In this document: piece after piece, positions 1 to 10,985 of the stretch
How the letters are laid out: every line of letters begins with the position of its first letter
How positions within the stretch are numbered: the first letter of the stretch is position 1
Assembly: GCA_030770535.1 (NCBI GenBank)
Contig: JASVEC010000001.1
Span: 1,054,001 to 1,118,000, forward strand
Source: Batkoa obscura
Taxonomy: Eukaryota > Entomophthoromycota > Entomophthoromycetes > Entomophthorales > Batkoaceae
Direction: 5' to 3'
DNA: 64,000 nucleotides
The notes under the pieces: generated by a model
What the model was told of the DNA's origin: nothing
What the model saw: only the letters and a program-made list of their open reading frames with translations
Database searches by the model: none
Position numbers and translations under genes: made by a program

Positions 1-1177
1 TTAGCCCGTAAATTTACTGCTGATGAAATTATACCCAAAGCTGCACATCATGATCAAACTGGTGAATATCCCGTTGAAATCTTAAAGAAAGCTTGGGAAT
101 TAGGCTTAATGAATACTCATATCCCCTCCGAATACGGTGGTTTAGGATTAGGTGTACTAGATGGTTGTATTATTACAGAAGAATTGGCTTTTGGATGTAC
201 AGGTATTCAAACGGCTATTGAAGCTAATGGATTAGCTGAAGCACCTGTAATTTTAGCTGGTAATGATGCACAAAAAAAAAAATATTTAGGACGAATGACC
301 GAAGAACCGTTAATGGCCGCTTATGGAGTAACAGAACCAGGAGCAGGTTCTGATGTTGCTGGATTAAAAACAAAAGCAGTAAAGAAAGGAAATGATTGGG
401 TCATTAATGGTCAAAAAATGTGGATTACTAATGGCGGAAAAGCTAATTGGTATTTTGTTTTAGCTAGAACTGGAGATTCTAATACTCCTACTGGTAAAGC
501 TTTTACTGGTTTTATCGTTGATGCTGATGCCCCTGGTATTTCTGTGGGTAGAAAAGAAATTAATATGGGTCAAAGAGCGTCCGATACTAGAGGTATTACT
601 TTTGAAGATGTAGTTGTACCTGATGAAAATAGGTAATTATCATTTTATTTTATATTTATTATATTATCGTTTAAATTATATACTAAAAATAATGAATAGA
701 TTAGGTGAAATTGGCCAAGGTTTTAAAATAGCCATGGGAGCCTTTGACACTACACGACCATTAGTTGCGTCTGGAGCTGTAGGATTAACCCGTCGAGCCT
801 TAGAAGAAGCAACCAAATATGCCTTAGAAAGAAAAACGATGGGAACACCAATTATTAAACACCAAGCAGTAGCATTTATGTTAGCTGATATGGCCATGAA
901 TTTAGAAGCATCTCGATTATTAGTGCATAAATCAGCATGGTTAAGAGATAATAAACAAAAGAATACACATTTAGCTTCTATGGCTAAAGCAATGGCCTCC
1001 GAAGCGGCTAACAAAGCTGCTGCTGATTGTGTCCAAATCTTTGGGGGTAATGGATTTAATACAGAATACCCAGCAGAGAAGTTGTTAAGAGATTCTAAAA
1101 TATTTATGATTTATGAAGGTACTTCCCAAATTCAAAGACTTATCATTTCACGTCATTTGGCGGAGACTTATCAATAA
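1..1177 (+). CDS. ACADM: Medium-chain acyl-CoA dehydrogenase, 3' part
   Basis: Flavoprotein of mitochondrial (or peroxisomal) fatty-acid beta-oxidation that introduces the first double bond into medium-chain acyl-CoA. The gene is open at the left window edge in frame 1; about 35 residues precede the first internal Met at base 109. Two exons are seen, 1-632 and 700-1177. The intron 633-699 splits an Arg codon (AG|A) and has gt...ag ends. Visible family motifs are [14 protein letters not shown] and WITNGG in the FAD/substrate domain, then [14 protein letters not shown] and ALERKTMG. Near the C-terminus, [10 protein letters not shown] holds the catalytic Glu of the MCAD class, and the order and spacing match animal ACADM closely. 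The N-terminus with its targeting peptide lies outside the window. It could be another short/medium-chain ACAD, but the AFDTTRP block favours MCAD. Confidence 0.93.
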
Positions 1178-1901
1178 AGGAGAATATATATATATATTCT
1201 AATGGATTTTTTTTTAATAATATTGAGAAATTGTAGCTTCTTATAATTGTGTTATTGTACTTTAATTAACTGCTTATAGATTGATTGATTTTAATAATTG
1301 AGCTCATTTTAATAATTTTAGATAATACAAGAATTTAATATAAAATTATCTATCATCAAATATATGATTAGTACCGTTATAAATATTATAAATATTATAA
1401 AGTATTATACTATTATAATACTAATAAGTTGTAAAATTTAATAATAGTATATTAATTTTTAAATAATCCACCAGTAGTATCTTTAATAACTTAATTAAAT
1501 TGTCCAATTTTTTTATATTATAAAAAATGGATCAAATTCTTAAATTGGGGGGGTACTTTTTTTGTTTCATTACTTTTTCCACTTTTAAGCACTATTTGAG
1601 TAAAGCTATTAGTAAATTCTTAAACAAAAAATATATGCCCAATTAACTTTTCTACTTTTTACTTTTTTAATTCATCACCAAATAAGAATTGAAAAAAAGG
1701 AGAACTCAAATTCCAGTTTGTAAGTTATTATTTGGCTAATAAACAAGTTTATAATGAACTGAAATAAGCCAATTTTTAAGCTTTCAAATAAAATGATATA
1801 AAAAGAGTTAAGATATTCAAAATTTGATACTTTTTTCTATAAAATAGTGTCTATTTTCTGTTCAATTTGAGTAAAAGTTAAAAGGATTACAATAAACAAT
1901 T
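1178..1901. other. Intergenic, AT-rich, one MITE-A copy
   Basis: No coding signal on either strand. The only recognisable item is a MITE-A copy at 1546-1640. The last ~40 bases hold the presumed promoter and leader of the SGNH-like gene. Confidence 0.6.
1546..1640 (-). mobile_element. MITE-A copy 1
   Basis: About 95 bp, minus orientation (GGTTTCAT-type end first). It carries the family core TTTCATTACTTTTTCCA followed by the AGTAAATTCTTAAACA block. The ends are decayed compared with the consensus TGGGGATGT...ACATCCCCA. Confidence 0.75.
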
Positions 1902-3110
1902 ATGATAGATCAGTTTATTTTATATCTTAAATATGCTTATTATTTATTATTATTAAAATTGACACAGCTATCTCAGGTAAACTATTCTAGTAAATAAAAA
2001 TAGAATAAATAAAATAAACTAAGTGATTTAAAAAATAATAGTGGATTGGTCAACCAAGTGGTACAAGTAATAATCAATTTGTTCAAAAATTAGTTGTATT
2101 TGGTAAATCTTATATTATTTATTATTATTATCATTATTATTATTTAACATCAACAAATAATCTATCAATAATAATGAACTCATTATGTTTATAAATATTA
2201 ATAAACAGTTAACTAACTTTTTAATTCTTGATTTTTAATTTTATATTAATAGGAGATGACTTAGCTCTAGGCTATGGAGACAAGATATCGTTTGGTAGTG
2301 GAATAGGACTTACATTTCATTTAAAAACATTATTATTTAAAGCTAAAAACATTAAACAAGAGTGGAAATTATTTAATTATGGTCAATATGGTAGTACCTC
2401 TAATCAATGGCATCCAGAAGGTCCATTATTTAAGAAATATATTGAAAGAAACCAGACTATTGAAGGGGCAGGATTGTTTTTATTCTCAATCGGGATGCAT
2501 GATGTTAAGTAATTGATTTTTTGTTTTAAATGAAACTATGTAAGGATGGAAGTTGATTAATGTTTCTTTATTTGAATAGGAAATCAGATGATTTTAATTT
2601 AATTATTAATAATATAATGGAAACAAGTGAAAGAATTAGTGAATTCGGTAAAATATATATATATACAATACCCGATTTAACAAGAAATGTTGTATTAAAA
2701 CAAGAAATTCATAAGTTCAATAAATTATTAATGGAAAGAATTAATAGGTAAATTGAATTAATTTATTTTATATCATTGTTTTTATATATTATTAATTAGT
2801 ATTTATTTATTTATTTATTATATTGTTATAGTTTAAATCATCCTAATGTTAAATTGTTATTACAATTGGATAGTAATAATTATGAATTTAAACGTATTGA
2901 TCTTATTAATGGTAATGGCACTCATTTTAATAAAAAGGTAAACTATATTATTATTATTATTATTTCATAAAATATTAAGAATTTTAATTTTAATTTTAAT
3001 TCAATTTTTACTAGGGTTATTATAAAATAGCTAAAGATAGTTTAGATATGATTATTAATGATATGGTTAAATTAGAATTTAATACTTTTTCAAAAGCATT
3101 GGGTTATTAA
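1902..3110 (+). CDS. SGNH/GDSL-hydrolase-fold protein lacking the catalytic Ser
   Basis: Six exons rebuilt from splice sites: 1902-1976, 2042-2102, 2253-2508, 2580-2747, 2832-2937, 3015-3110. Phases agree throughout and give 253 residues. Residues 5-20 are hydrophobic and could be a signal anchor. The SGNH blocks are recognisable but altered. Block I reads FGDDLALGYGD (residues 45-55), with Asp at the position of the GDS serine. Block II has YGQYGST (about 88-94). Block III reads SIGMHD, with His where GxND has Asn. Block V reads NGTHFNKKGY, keeping the His but with Asn for the catalytic Asp. The family normally hydrolyses esters; with Ser, Asn and Asp replaced this looks like a non-catalytic member or one with a changed mechanism. 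The start is the first ATG and its exon has no other in-frame choice. Confidence 0.72.
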
Positions 3111-3158
3111 ATTAAATTAAATTATAACAAAATATAAATTAAATTAAATAAATATTGT

Positions 3159-5281
3159 TTATTTTGATAATAAATTATTTAATTGAATTAATTTTTTAGT
3201 TAATAATTCAATTGGTTCATTTATTTGCTTTTTAATATCTTGGATTTTCTATATTAAAATAAAAGTTAAATAAACTATTATAATTATAATTATTAATTAT
3301 TTACCTCATCACTAAAATTTAATTCAAAATTAGAATACGTGTTATTTAATAATTGTTGATTTAAAATATTACTATAATAAATATTAATAAAACAATAAAT
3401 AAATAGAAATAGAAACTTACAATTGATTTAATAATTGAAATAAAGAATTATTAATTGTATTTGTATCATTAATATTATTTAATAATAATAAATTATCATC
3501 TTCCTCTTCCTTAATCGATAGAAATTCCAATATATTATTTAATAAATCCTTATTTATCTAATATATAATTTAATAACTAATCAATTAATCAATAATATTA
3601 ATTTACCTTATTGTCTTTTTTCACTATATTATTATTACAATTAACTTTTAACTCAATAAATATTTTATCCAACATAATCAAAACTTCATTAAATTCATTG
3701 AATTTCTGTTTTAAATTACAATAATTCGTTTTTAATAATAAATTAAAATAAATAGTTAATTTTAGATAATCAATAATTAAATCTATTATTATTTTGAATT
3801 TATTATAAAGTTGTTTTTGTTGATTAATTTGTTTTTGATATTGAATTTGTTTTATATATTGAATTTCAATTAATTGAGTTTTGAAATTAATACTTTGTTG
3901 TTCTTCTTTTTGTTCTTCTTTTTGTTCAATTATGGATTGTAGTAAACTATTTAAATGTTAATTATTATAATTATTATAAAAATTTAGACTGAAACTTACT
4001 TAATATCTTTTGTTGTTGGTAAATTGTTATTATTTTTAAAATTAGCTAATAATTTCTGTTTTAATTGATTTTTATATTTTATTTCCTTCAACTTACGTTG
4101 ATTTTTTAAATAACTAATAAATTGATTTTATTACTAGTTAATTATATGCTATTAATGTTAAACCTTACATTTCATTTAACTTATTGATTTCATCCAATAT
4201 TTCTATTTTTCAAAAAAAAAAAGAAACATTAATCAATTTCTCTCTCAATCTTTTAATTTATACGAATACTTACTTTTCCCTTTGTTATTATTTGCACTAT
4301 TATTTAATTCAAAATTGATTTTAATTACTTCTATTAAATGAATAGCAATGGATTTAAAATTTAAATGAATATCTTTCATTAGCATTGTAAATAATAAAAT
4401 ATTATATTCTAAACAAGTAATTGAGTTTTAAAAAAGGTATAAACATTATAAACATACTGTCACATTGAATTAAGTCTAAAAATTTACTGTCTATCCAACC
4501 AAATGTTTTTTTAATCTAATTAAAAATTCAATATTAAAAATGTCTTATTTTATTATTACAACTTCAAAATCTTACTTCCAAACTTTGTTTTTTAAATTTC
4601 ATTTCTAATTCTCTTTTTTGATCTTGAATTAATACTTCTTTTTGTTTTTTTAATATTCTAATTTCCTTTTGTAATTCGATTTCAGTGTCACTAATCCTAT
4701 TAAATCTCCATAAAACTAAACTCAATATACTAATTACCTTAAACAATTCAATTGATTTTTTAATAGCAAATTTTGTTGTTCAAGTCGACCAAGTTGAGTT
4801 AATTGTAATTGATATTTGAAACTAAATAATTTAATAAAAATTAACCAAAACTTATATTAGTTTATTTGAATCTTTAAATTACCTTTTCTCTTCTAATTGA
4901 CTATGAGTAGAACTTATATTCTTCTTAACACTACTTTGTTTTCCCTATTAAAAAAACAGAAATAAACAACATTCTAAAATTTCTAACCATATAATAGTAA
5001 AAATAAAAACTTACCCTCAATTCTATCATCTCTAATCTCTCATCTTCAGTCAAACACTTCCATTTCCAATACACTAGTTCATCCATCAGTTTATTTTTAA
5101 TTTTACTAATATTATCTTGTTGATTCTTATTGCTACCATCCTCTTTATTTCTACATTGAAACAATTGTAACTTTCTTAAATCGATACATTCTTTCTCATC
5201 TTTCCTTAATCCCTGTCGAATCTTTTCAAATAACTCATAATTGTTAGAAGCTCTTATTGATCCTTGAAAATGAGTAGTCAT
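3159..5281 (-). CDS. Coiled-coil protein of unknown function, 12 exons
   Basis: I do not recognise this gene. Twelve exons on the minus strand join in consistent phase: 5015-5281, 4883-4944, 4738-4821, 4576-4696, 4458-4515, 4274-4408, 4169-4202, 4000-4113, 3607-3946, 3421-3557, 3305-3371, 3159-3248. Together they give about 502 residues. The N-terminal ~90 residues (start MTTHFQGSIRASNN) include YWKWKCLTEDERLEMIELR. Long Glu/Lys/Gln/Leu heptad stretches typical of coiled coils follow (for example LGRLEQQNLLLKNQL and KEEQKEEQQ), and the C-terminal half is Asn- and Ile/Leu-rich. No catalytic motif, transmembrane segment or signal peptide is visible. A structural role (cytoskeletal, kinetochore, tethering) is possible but unproven. 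It is convergent with the SGNH-like gene, with about 48 bp between the stops. Several exons are under 70 bp. Confidence 0.7.
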
Positions 5282-5671
5282 AAAGGTTAATAGATTAGAT
5301 TATTTCTCAAATGGTTGAAATTGATTCCAAATTCTTTTAAAAAAACAAAATAAATCTCAATAAAAGTTAGTTTTTTGGACCATTTTCTAGTAAAAGCAAA
5401 ATTTGCAACTTCAAACTTAACCAAGTTACTTAATTTGAGAAATAAGAAACAAATTTTAATTAAGTGCTTTTCGAAAATATCACATTTAATAAGTCTATCA
5501 ACTTTCATTTATATCGTTTTAAACAAAAGATTATGACAGATTAACCCTTAAACATTGATTTCAATTATCTTATAAATTTTTCATACATCTAAAGTTTTAT
5601 TAAATTTAATATATTATAAGATGATTTTTGTAAAATACTATAAAATTTATGTCTAAAAATACTAATTTATG

Positions 5672-5957
5672 AGATATTTTCCAAGTAATCTGACTTTTTG
5701 GGTAGATCCGTTTGGAAAGATATAAAATTGCTGTGGTTTAACTTTTTTACAAAAATTAATTTACCTTTAGATATTAAAAGCATATAGGGGTATTTTTTTT
5801 GGTTTCATCACTTTTTCCATTTTTTAAGCACTATTCGAGCAGAAAGATTGTTAGTAAAATTCTTGAACAAAAACTACATCCCTATTATACTGTTGCGATT
5901 AATGACTTTAAATCAATTTTGGCTTAAAAAGTCAGATTACTTTAAAAAATACCTTGT
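5672..5957. mobile_element. Inverted-repeat element carrying a nested MITE-A
   Basis: The left end (5673-5700) contains AAGTAATCTGACTTTTT and the right end (5925-5952) contains its exact reverse complement, within a longer imperfect match of about 27 bp. MITE-A copy 2 (5785-5884) sits between them. Without it the element is about 185 bp. No coding content; superfamily unknown. Confidence 0.6.
5785..5884 (-). mobile_element. MITE-A copy 2
   Basis: Minus-orientation copy of about 100 bp with GGTTTCATCACTTTTTCCA near its start and ACATCCCTA at its end, inserted in the inverted-repeat element 5672-5957. Confidence 0.85.
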
Positions 5958-6115
5958 AATAGATTTTTTCAAATTATATAAATAAAATTTAAACTTAATT
6001 TTTAAATAAAAAAATTATCTTAAATGATATAAAAAAACATTAAAAAAATCAAAATACTCAACTTAAAACATTTATTTTTTAAATATTAATAAAAAAAACA
6101 CTATTTAAAAACATA

Positions 6116-6624
6116 TAAGGATGCCTAAATTAGTTTTAGAATTTATTTAAAAATTAATCCAAATTTTAAATTTTTGAATTTGTAAATCCTTAACATATGA
6201 TTGATTAAATTTAAAAAACTTAAAACTAAATCTTTTTATTTAATTCAAAAACTTGTTTTAATTATTTTTTTTTTTAACTAGTTTTTTTAATTATATGTTT
6301 TATATTATTTTTATTAAATGTTTAGTAAATATATAATATATAAATATACAGTTATTTTATTTTGCTTTTTATTAAAATAAAAATATAATATAAGCATTTA
6401 TAACTAAACTTTAAAATAGGATTTTTGAAAATTTTAATATAATAAAAAAACATATAATATAAATATTATAATTTATTTACATTAATCTTAATAACTATTT
6501 ATAATAACCCAGAGTTTATGGAATTTTATAATAAAACAAAAAAAATGTCAAAGTTTGTTAATAATAATAACAAACTTGATCAAGTAATATATAAAATTAG
6601 TACTTTAAAGGAAACAGGAAACAG
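6116..6624 (+). mobile_element. TIR-D transposon relic, 5' end
   Basis: Starts with a decayed TIR (TAAGGATGCCTAAATTAG, compared with TGGGGGTGTCCGAATTGG of the intact element at 34801-37671). It follows the 5' region of that element and then the start of the transposase frame, including the stretch corresponding to FYNKTKK and ISALRETGN. It stops at the solo LTR at 6625. The relic lacks the LTR-like insertion found in the intact element's 5' region, so it shows the unoccupied state of that site. Confidence 0.75.
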
Positions 6625-7089
6625 TGTGAAATATTGCTTTATTTAGCTCTCGGATTGATTATAACGCAACAATCACTTAAGTTGCTGTGTTCTCAAGTTC
6701 AAACACAATCAAATCAGAGTCCTATATTTTGATTTGCTGCGAGAATTTATAACTTCATATTGCAAGGAATAACATCCTCTCGTTTTAATATCCATATTTA
6801 TTGGAGTATAAAAGAGATTCTTCAACATACTAACTCGAGGCTTTTTAGTTGAATTACTCCTTGATATCGTACCATTAATAAAGCCACTAAGTCTTTCTGA
6901 CAACATCTTACGTAGATTTTACAGTAGTATTGTCTATTCTATTTGTTTTACATAGTTGGTAACTTATTATTTATTATTCCTACTCATTTAAGTCTATCTT
7001 AGTTACATAAACTAAGACCGTTCGACTCAAGGCAAGTTAATCAAGCAAGAACTGTTTTTAACTCCAACCACTGAGTACCAACTTTCACA
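6625..7089. mobile_element. Solo LTR-like repeat, copy 1
   Basis: 465 bp beginning TGTGAAATATTGC and ending ACTTTCACA, i.e. TG...CA with a 7-bp inverted terminus. Four copies are in the window. Length, TG...CA ends and the 4-bp target duplications seen at two other copies fit solo LTRs of an LTR retrotransposon; no internal region is present. A non-autonomous TIR element is the alternative. No clear target duplication at this copy. Moderately old by eye. Confidence 0.65.
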
Positions 7090-7129
7090 ATTTGTTTTTG
7101 TTATTTTATACAATTTATTAGTAAATATT

Positions 7130-7620
7130 TTATATCTAGAAATTATAGTCTATCCCAATTGCATAAATTAAAACTTGTTAATCGTCAGCTTTATCCAGGA
7201 TTATAATGCTTTAAACAACAACTATTGCTATATAGAATATAATGTTTTACTATATAATTAAATTTTAAACTTTATTTACACTTTCAGCTTTTTATTTCAA
7301 AGTAGTCTATATTTTTTTTAGCTATATTAGATAATATTTTATTATTTATATTTTCTTTATTATTGTTAATATAACTTTGTATTTTATTAAACAATTTATT
7401 TCATATTTTATACATTTTTTTAATAAGATATTACAAGCTTTCTTTAAACTCTCAGTTTTTTACAACTAATATAAATAGCCAAACTTTAAGTATCATATAG
7501 GGATGTATTATTTTATTTAAGAATTTTGCTAATAATCTTTCCACTCAAATAGCGCTTAAAAAATGGAAAAAGCGATGAAACCAAAAAAAAACATCCCCAT
7601 ATTTTATATTATTTAATTTA
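7130..7620 (+). repeat. Dispersed repeat R, copy 1 (interrupted by MITE-A)
   Basis: Clearly similar over at least 330 bp to 37760-38100, including the shared stretch TTTATCCAGGATTATAATGC. Similarity resumes after the MITE-A at 7498-7599, so the MITE inserted into an existing R copy. No coding capacity; class unknown. Confidence 0.65.
7498..7599 (+). mobile_element. MITE-A copy 3
   Basis: Plus-orientation copy, 102 bp, TAGGGATGTATTA...ACATCCCCA, flanked by TA on both sides. It interrupts repeat R. Confidence 0.9.
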
Positions 7621-8465
7621 AAATCTGCTAATTAATTTTAAATAAATAGGTTTAAATATAATATATAAACCAGTTGTTTAATTTAAAATTTTAGCTATAG
7701 TTGTGTTAATAATAAAGTAATAAGATTAAAAGTTTTTATTAATAAAAAATAAAACCATAAAATAAAATTACTTAATAAAAATGTTTTAACATAATGCTTA
7801 ACATTATTATATTTTTTAAAAGTTAATTTTTTTATAGCTTTTTTTAAAATTTTTAGTTTTATTTACATTTTGCTGCTTTTAATTGTTTAAATTTAATTTT
7901 TTATATTATAAGTATAATTTTTTTAAACTTATTTTTTTAACATATAGCAATGCCTATTTAATATATTATTGGTATTCTTTATAACAGCAAGTTTATATAA
8001 AGTTTTTTTATTATTTTTTTTAAATTGATTCATTGTTTTTTTAAATAAAAATAGCATAGTTTTAAACTTATCTAATATTGTTTTAAAACAAATTGTTTAA
8101 TTCATTATTCAATTATATTAATTAATATTTTTAATATTCAAATTAAAGGTATATTTGTTATTTTTTCAGAATTAATTAGTATATAAATTTTTGTTTAATT
8201 TTGAAATTATAGTACCGTAATTTAAAAAACAAAGCCCAGCTTTTTTAAACTTAGCTTTAATATTAAAAAGTGTAAATACTTTATTAAAAACTTTATCAAA
8301 AATATGAATTTTTTTTATGAATTATATAAATTATAAACGTTTTTATTTACTTGTTTATTATTCATAATAGAACTCTAATAGCTTAAAGCAGCTAATATTT
8401 AGTGATTATAAGATACAAAGAAAGTAAAAAATTAAAAAAATGTTATTATATTATTTTTTTAATAA
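7620..8465. other. AT-rich stretch, no recognised feature
   Basis: Very AT-rich sequence between repeat R and the nested LTR-like copies. I see no gene or clear repeat in it; its left part may be a further diverged continuation of repeat R. Confidence 0.5.
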
Positions 8466-9395
8466 TGTGATGGTTGATACTCAGTGGTAGGAGTTAAAAG
8501 CAGTTCTTGCTTGATTAACTTGCCTTGAGTCGAACGGTCTTAGTTTATGTAACTAAGATAGACTTAACTTAACAGAAATAGTACGTAATAAGTTACGAAC
8601 TATGTAAAACAAATATAATGGAAGATACTACCGTAAAATCTATGTAAGATGTTGTCAGAAAGACTTAGTGGCTTTATTAATGATACGTTATCAGGGAGTA
8701 ATCCAATTAAAAAGCCTCGAGTTATCGTGTTGAAGAATCCCTTTTATACTCCAACAAATATGGATATCAAAACGAGTGTGAAATATTGCTTTATTTAGCT
8801 CTCGGATTGATTATAACGCAACAATCACTTAAGTTGCTGTGTTCTCAAGTTCAAATACAATCAAATCAGAGTCCCTTATTTTGATTTGTTGCGAGAATTT
8901 CTAACTTCATATTGTAAAGAATATTATCTCCTTTTAATATCCATACTTATTGGAGTATAAAAGAGATTCCTCAATATGATAACTCGAGGCTTTTTAACTG
9001 AATTACTCCCTGATATCATACTATTAATAAAGCCACTAAGTCTTTCTGACAACATCTTACGTAGATTTTACGGTAGTATCTTCCATTATATTTGTTTTAT
9101 ATAATTCGTAGCTTGTTACATACTATTTCTATTCATTTAAGTCTATCTTAGTTACATAAACTAAGACCGTTCGACTCAAGGCAAGTTAATCAAGCAAGAA
9201 CTGTTTTTAACTCCTACCACTGAGTACCAACTTTCACACGAGAGGATAATATTCTTTGTAATATGAAGTTATAAATTCTCGCAGCAAATCAAAATATGGG
9301 ACTCTGAGTTGATTGTGTTTGAACTTGAGGACACAATAACTTAAGTGATTGTTGTGTTATAATCAAATCGAGAGCTAATAAAGCAATATTTCACA
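8466..9395. mobile_element. Solo LTR-like repeat, copy 2, interrupted by copy 3
   Basis: Opposite orientation to copy 1. Its two parts (8466-8776 and 9243-9395) together make about 464 bp, the family length, and are separated by a complete second copy (8777-9238). This is a clean case of one family member inserted into an older one. Confidence 0.75.
8777..9238. mobile_element. Solo LTR-like repeat, copy 3 (nested)
   Basis: 462 bp, TGTGAAATATTGC...ACTTTCACA, inserted in copy 2. It is flanked by a 4-bp target duplication, CGAG (8773-8776 and 9239-9242). It is younger than its host copy. Confidence 0.8.
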
Positions 9396-9572
9396 TAAAT
9401 TAGTACTTTATATAAAAACAATTTATTTTTTATTATTTTATTATATTATAATAGGTTTTTTAAGATTATTAAAACTAGTTATTGCCATTTCTTTAAAAAT
9501 TTACTAACTATAAAATTATTTATCAAAATTAAAAATGTTTTCATTATCAATATTATATTTATTAATTATATA

Positions 9573-9674
9573 CGGGGGTGTTTTTTTTTGATTTCATTAT
9601 TTTTTCCATTTTTCAAGCGTTATTTGAGCGGAAAGATTGTTAGTAAAATTATTAAACAAAAAAATACATCCCCA
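9573..9674 (-). mobile_element. MITE-A copy 4
   Basis: Minus orientation, 102 bp, CGGGGGTGT...ACATCCCCA, with TA at both flanks. Confidence 0.88.
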
Positions 9675-9909
9675 TATTTTATATATTTAAACTAATTTAA
9701 TATCATTTTTAAATTTTTATACTTATATTTTTTATATTTATATTCATATTTATTATTAAACCGATTTTAAAGCTTAAAGCATTTTTTTATAAAATTAATA
9801 ACTTAATAATTACTAACTGGATATAAATTATATCAAATAAAAATTAATTAATCTTTTTTTTATATTAGAACGTTTAGAAAAAAATTGCTTTAAATTTAAA
9901 TTAATTATA

Positions 9910-10005
9910 TAAAGGTGCTTTTTTAGGTTCATCACTTTTTCTGTTTTTTAAGCGTTATTTAAAAGGAAAGATTCATAATAAAATTTTCAAAAAAATGTAC
10001 CTTTA
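9910..10005 (-). mobile_element. MITE-A copy 5 (diverged)
   Basis: Minus orientation. It keeps the TTCATCACTTTTTC core but has decayed ends, and lies directly next to copy 6 in the same orientation. Confidence 0.7.
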
Positions 10006-10008
10006 TAT

Positions 10009-10106
10009 CAAGGATGTTTTTTGGTTTCATTACTTTTTCCATTTTTAAGTACTATCTGAGCGGAAAGATTGTTAGTAAAATTCTTAAACATAAAAATACA
10101 TCCCCA
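10009..10106 (-). mobile_element. MITE-A copy 6
   Basis: Minus orientation, ending ACATCCCCA|TA. It forms a head-to-tail pair with copy 5. Confidence 0.82.
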
Positions 10107-10197
10107 TATAGTTATTTTTTTTAGTTTTATTAATTTTTAAATATAATTAATAATGTTTATTTTTGAAAGTTTTTTTAGATTTTATTTATTCATTATA

Positions 10198-10297
10198 TGG
10201 GGATGTATTTTTATGTTTAATAATTTTACTAACAATTTTTCCGCTCAAATAGTACTTAAAAATGGAAAAAATAATGAAGCTAAAAAAAACACCCTCA
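10198..10297 (+). mobile_element. MITE-A copy 7
   Basis: Plus orientation, TGGGGATGTATTT...ACACCCTCA, flanked by TA. Confidence 0.88.
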
Positions 10298-10985
10298 TAT
10301 AAGCCTTTTTATTTTTTATTTTTTATTTTTTCCTTTCCTTATAATACCCTTGTCAAGCATTTAATCTATTATTTTTCTCTTAAATAATAAAACATTTAAA
10401 AGCTTAAAGCTTCTTTAAGGTTTTCAAAAAAACTACTTATTAAAAAAACCGAATTGTTTATTAAAATTTAACTAAATATAGTAAGTAAGATTTTTTAAAT
10501 AGCACATTAAGTTATTAAATTGGATATTATAATGTTATTTTTAATATGAAATGCTTTTAAATTCTTATTTTTAGGATTAATTAATTAGCTATAAAATTGT
10601 AACTTAATATTGAGAATAATTAGTGATAGAATGATCCAAATTAAAAGTCAATTAAAGAATTATTGAAATTAAACAATTCAAAACAATGTTTTTATAATTG
10701 TTTATTTTATAAAACATTAATTTTAAATATGTATTTTATAACAAAAGCAAAAGAGTGGTAAACTTAATTTGATCATTTTTATATTATTTAAAGAACTGTT
10801 TAAAACACTAATAAATGAAACTCCCAAAATGCGGTTCCTAAATTAAGAAACTTTTGAAAAATTAGAAGTTTATAAATGCACCAAGTTCATTTATTAGTTA
10901 TTCTAGTGATATGAACCAAAAATTAAGTATATAAGCAAAAGATATGATCATTTTATTAACTTCAACAATTTAATAATTTTCCCAA

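Larger units (their letters stand above)
5282..10985. other. Gene-free repeat nest
   Basis: About 5.7 kb without a convincing gene. It holds an inverted-repeat element (5672-5957) with a MITE-A inside, a TIR-D relic (6116-6624), three solo LTR-like copies (one nested), repeat R (7130-7620) and five further MITE-A copies. Short open frames here all lie inside repeats. Confidence 0.7.

Noticed and set aside
676-1014. 112-codon minus-strand frame
   Set aside because: Shadow of the acyl-CoA dehydrogenase exon on the other strand.
5287-5508. 73-codon minus-strand frame upstream of the coiled-coil gene
   Set aside because: Ends before the coiled-coil start codon and cannot be spliced in with convincing signals; random composition.
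6709-6906. 65-codon minus-strand frame inside the LTR-like repeat
   Set aside because: It is part of a repeated element, not an independent gene.
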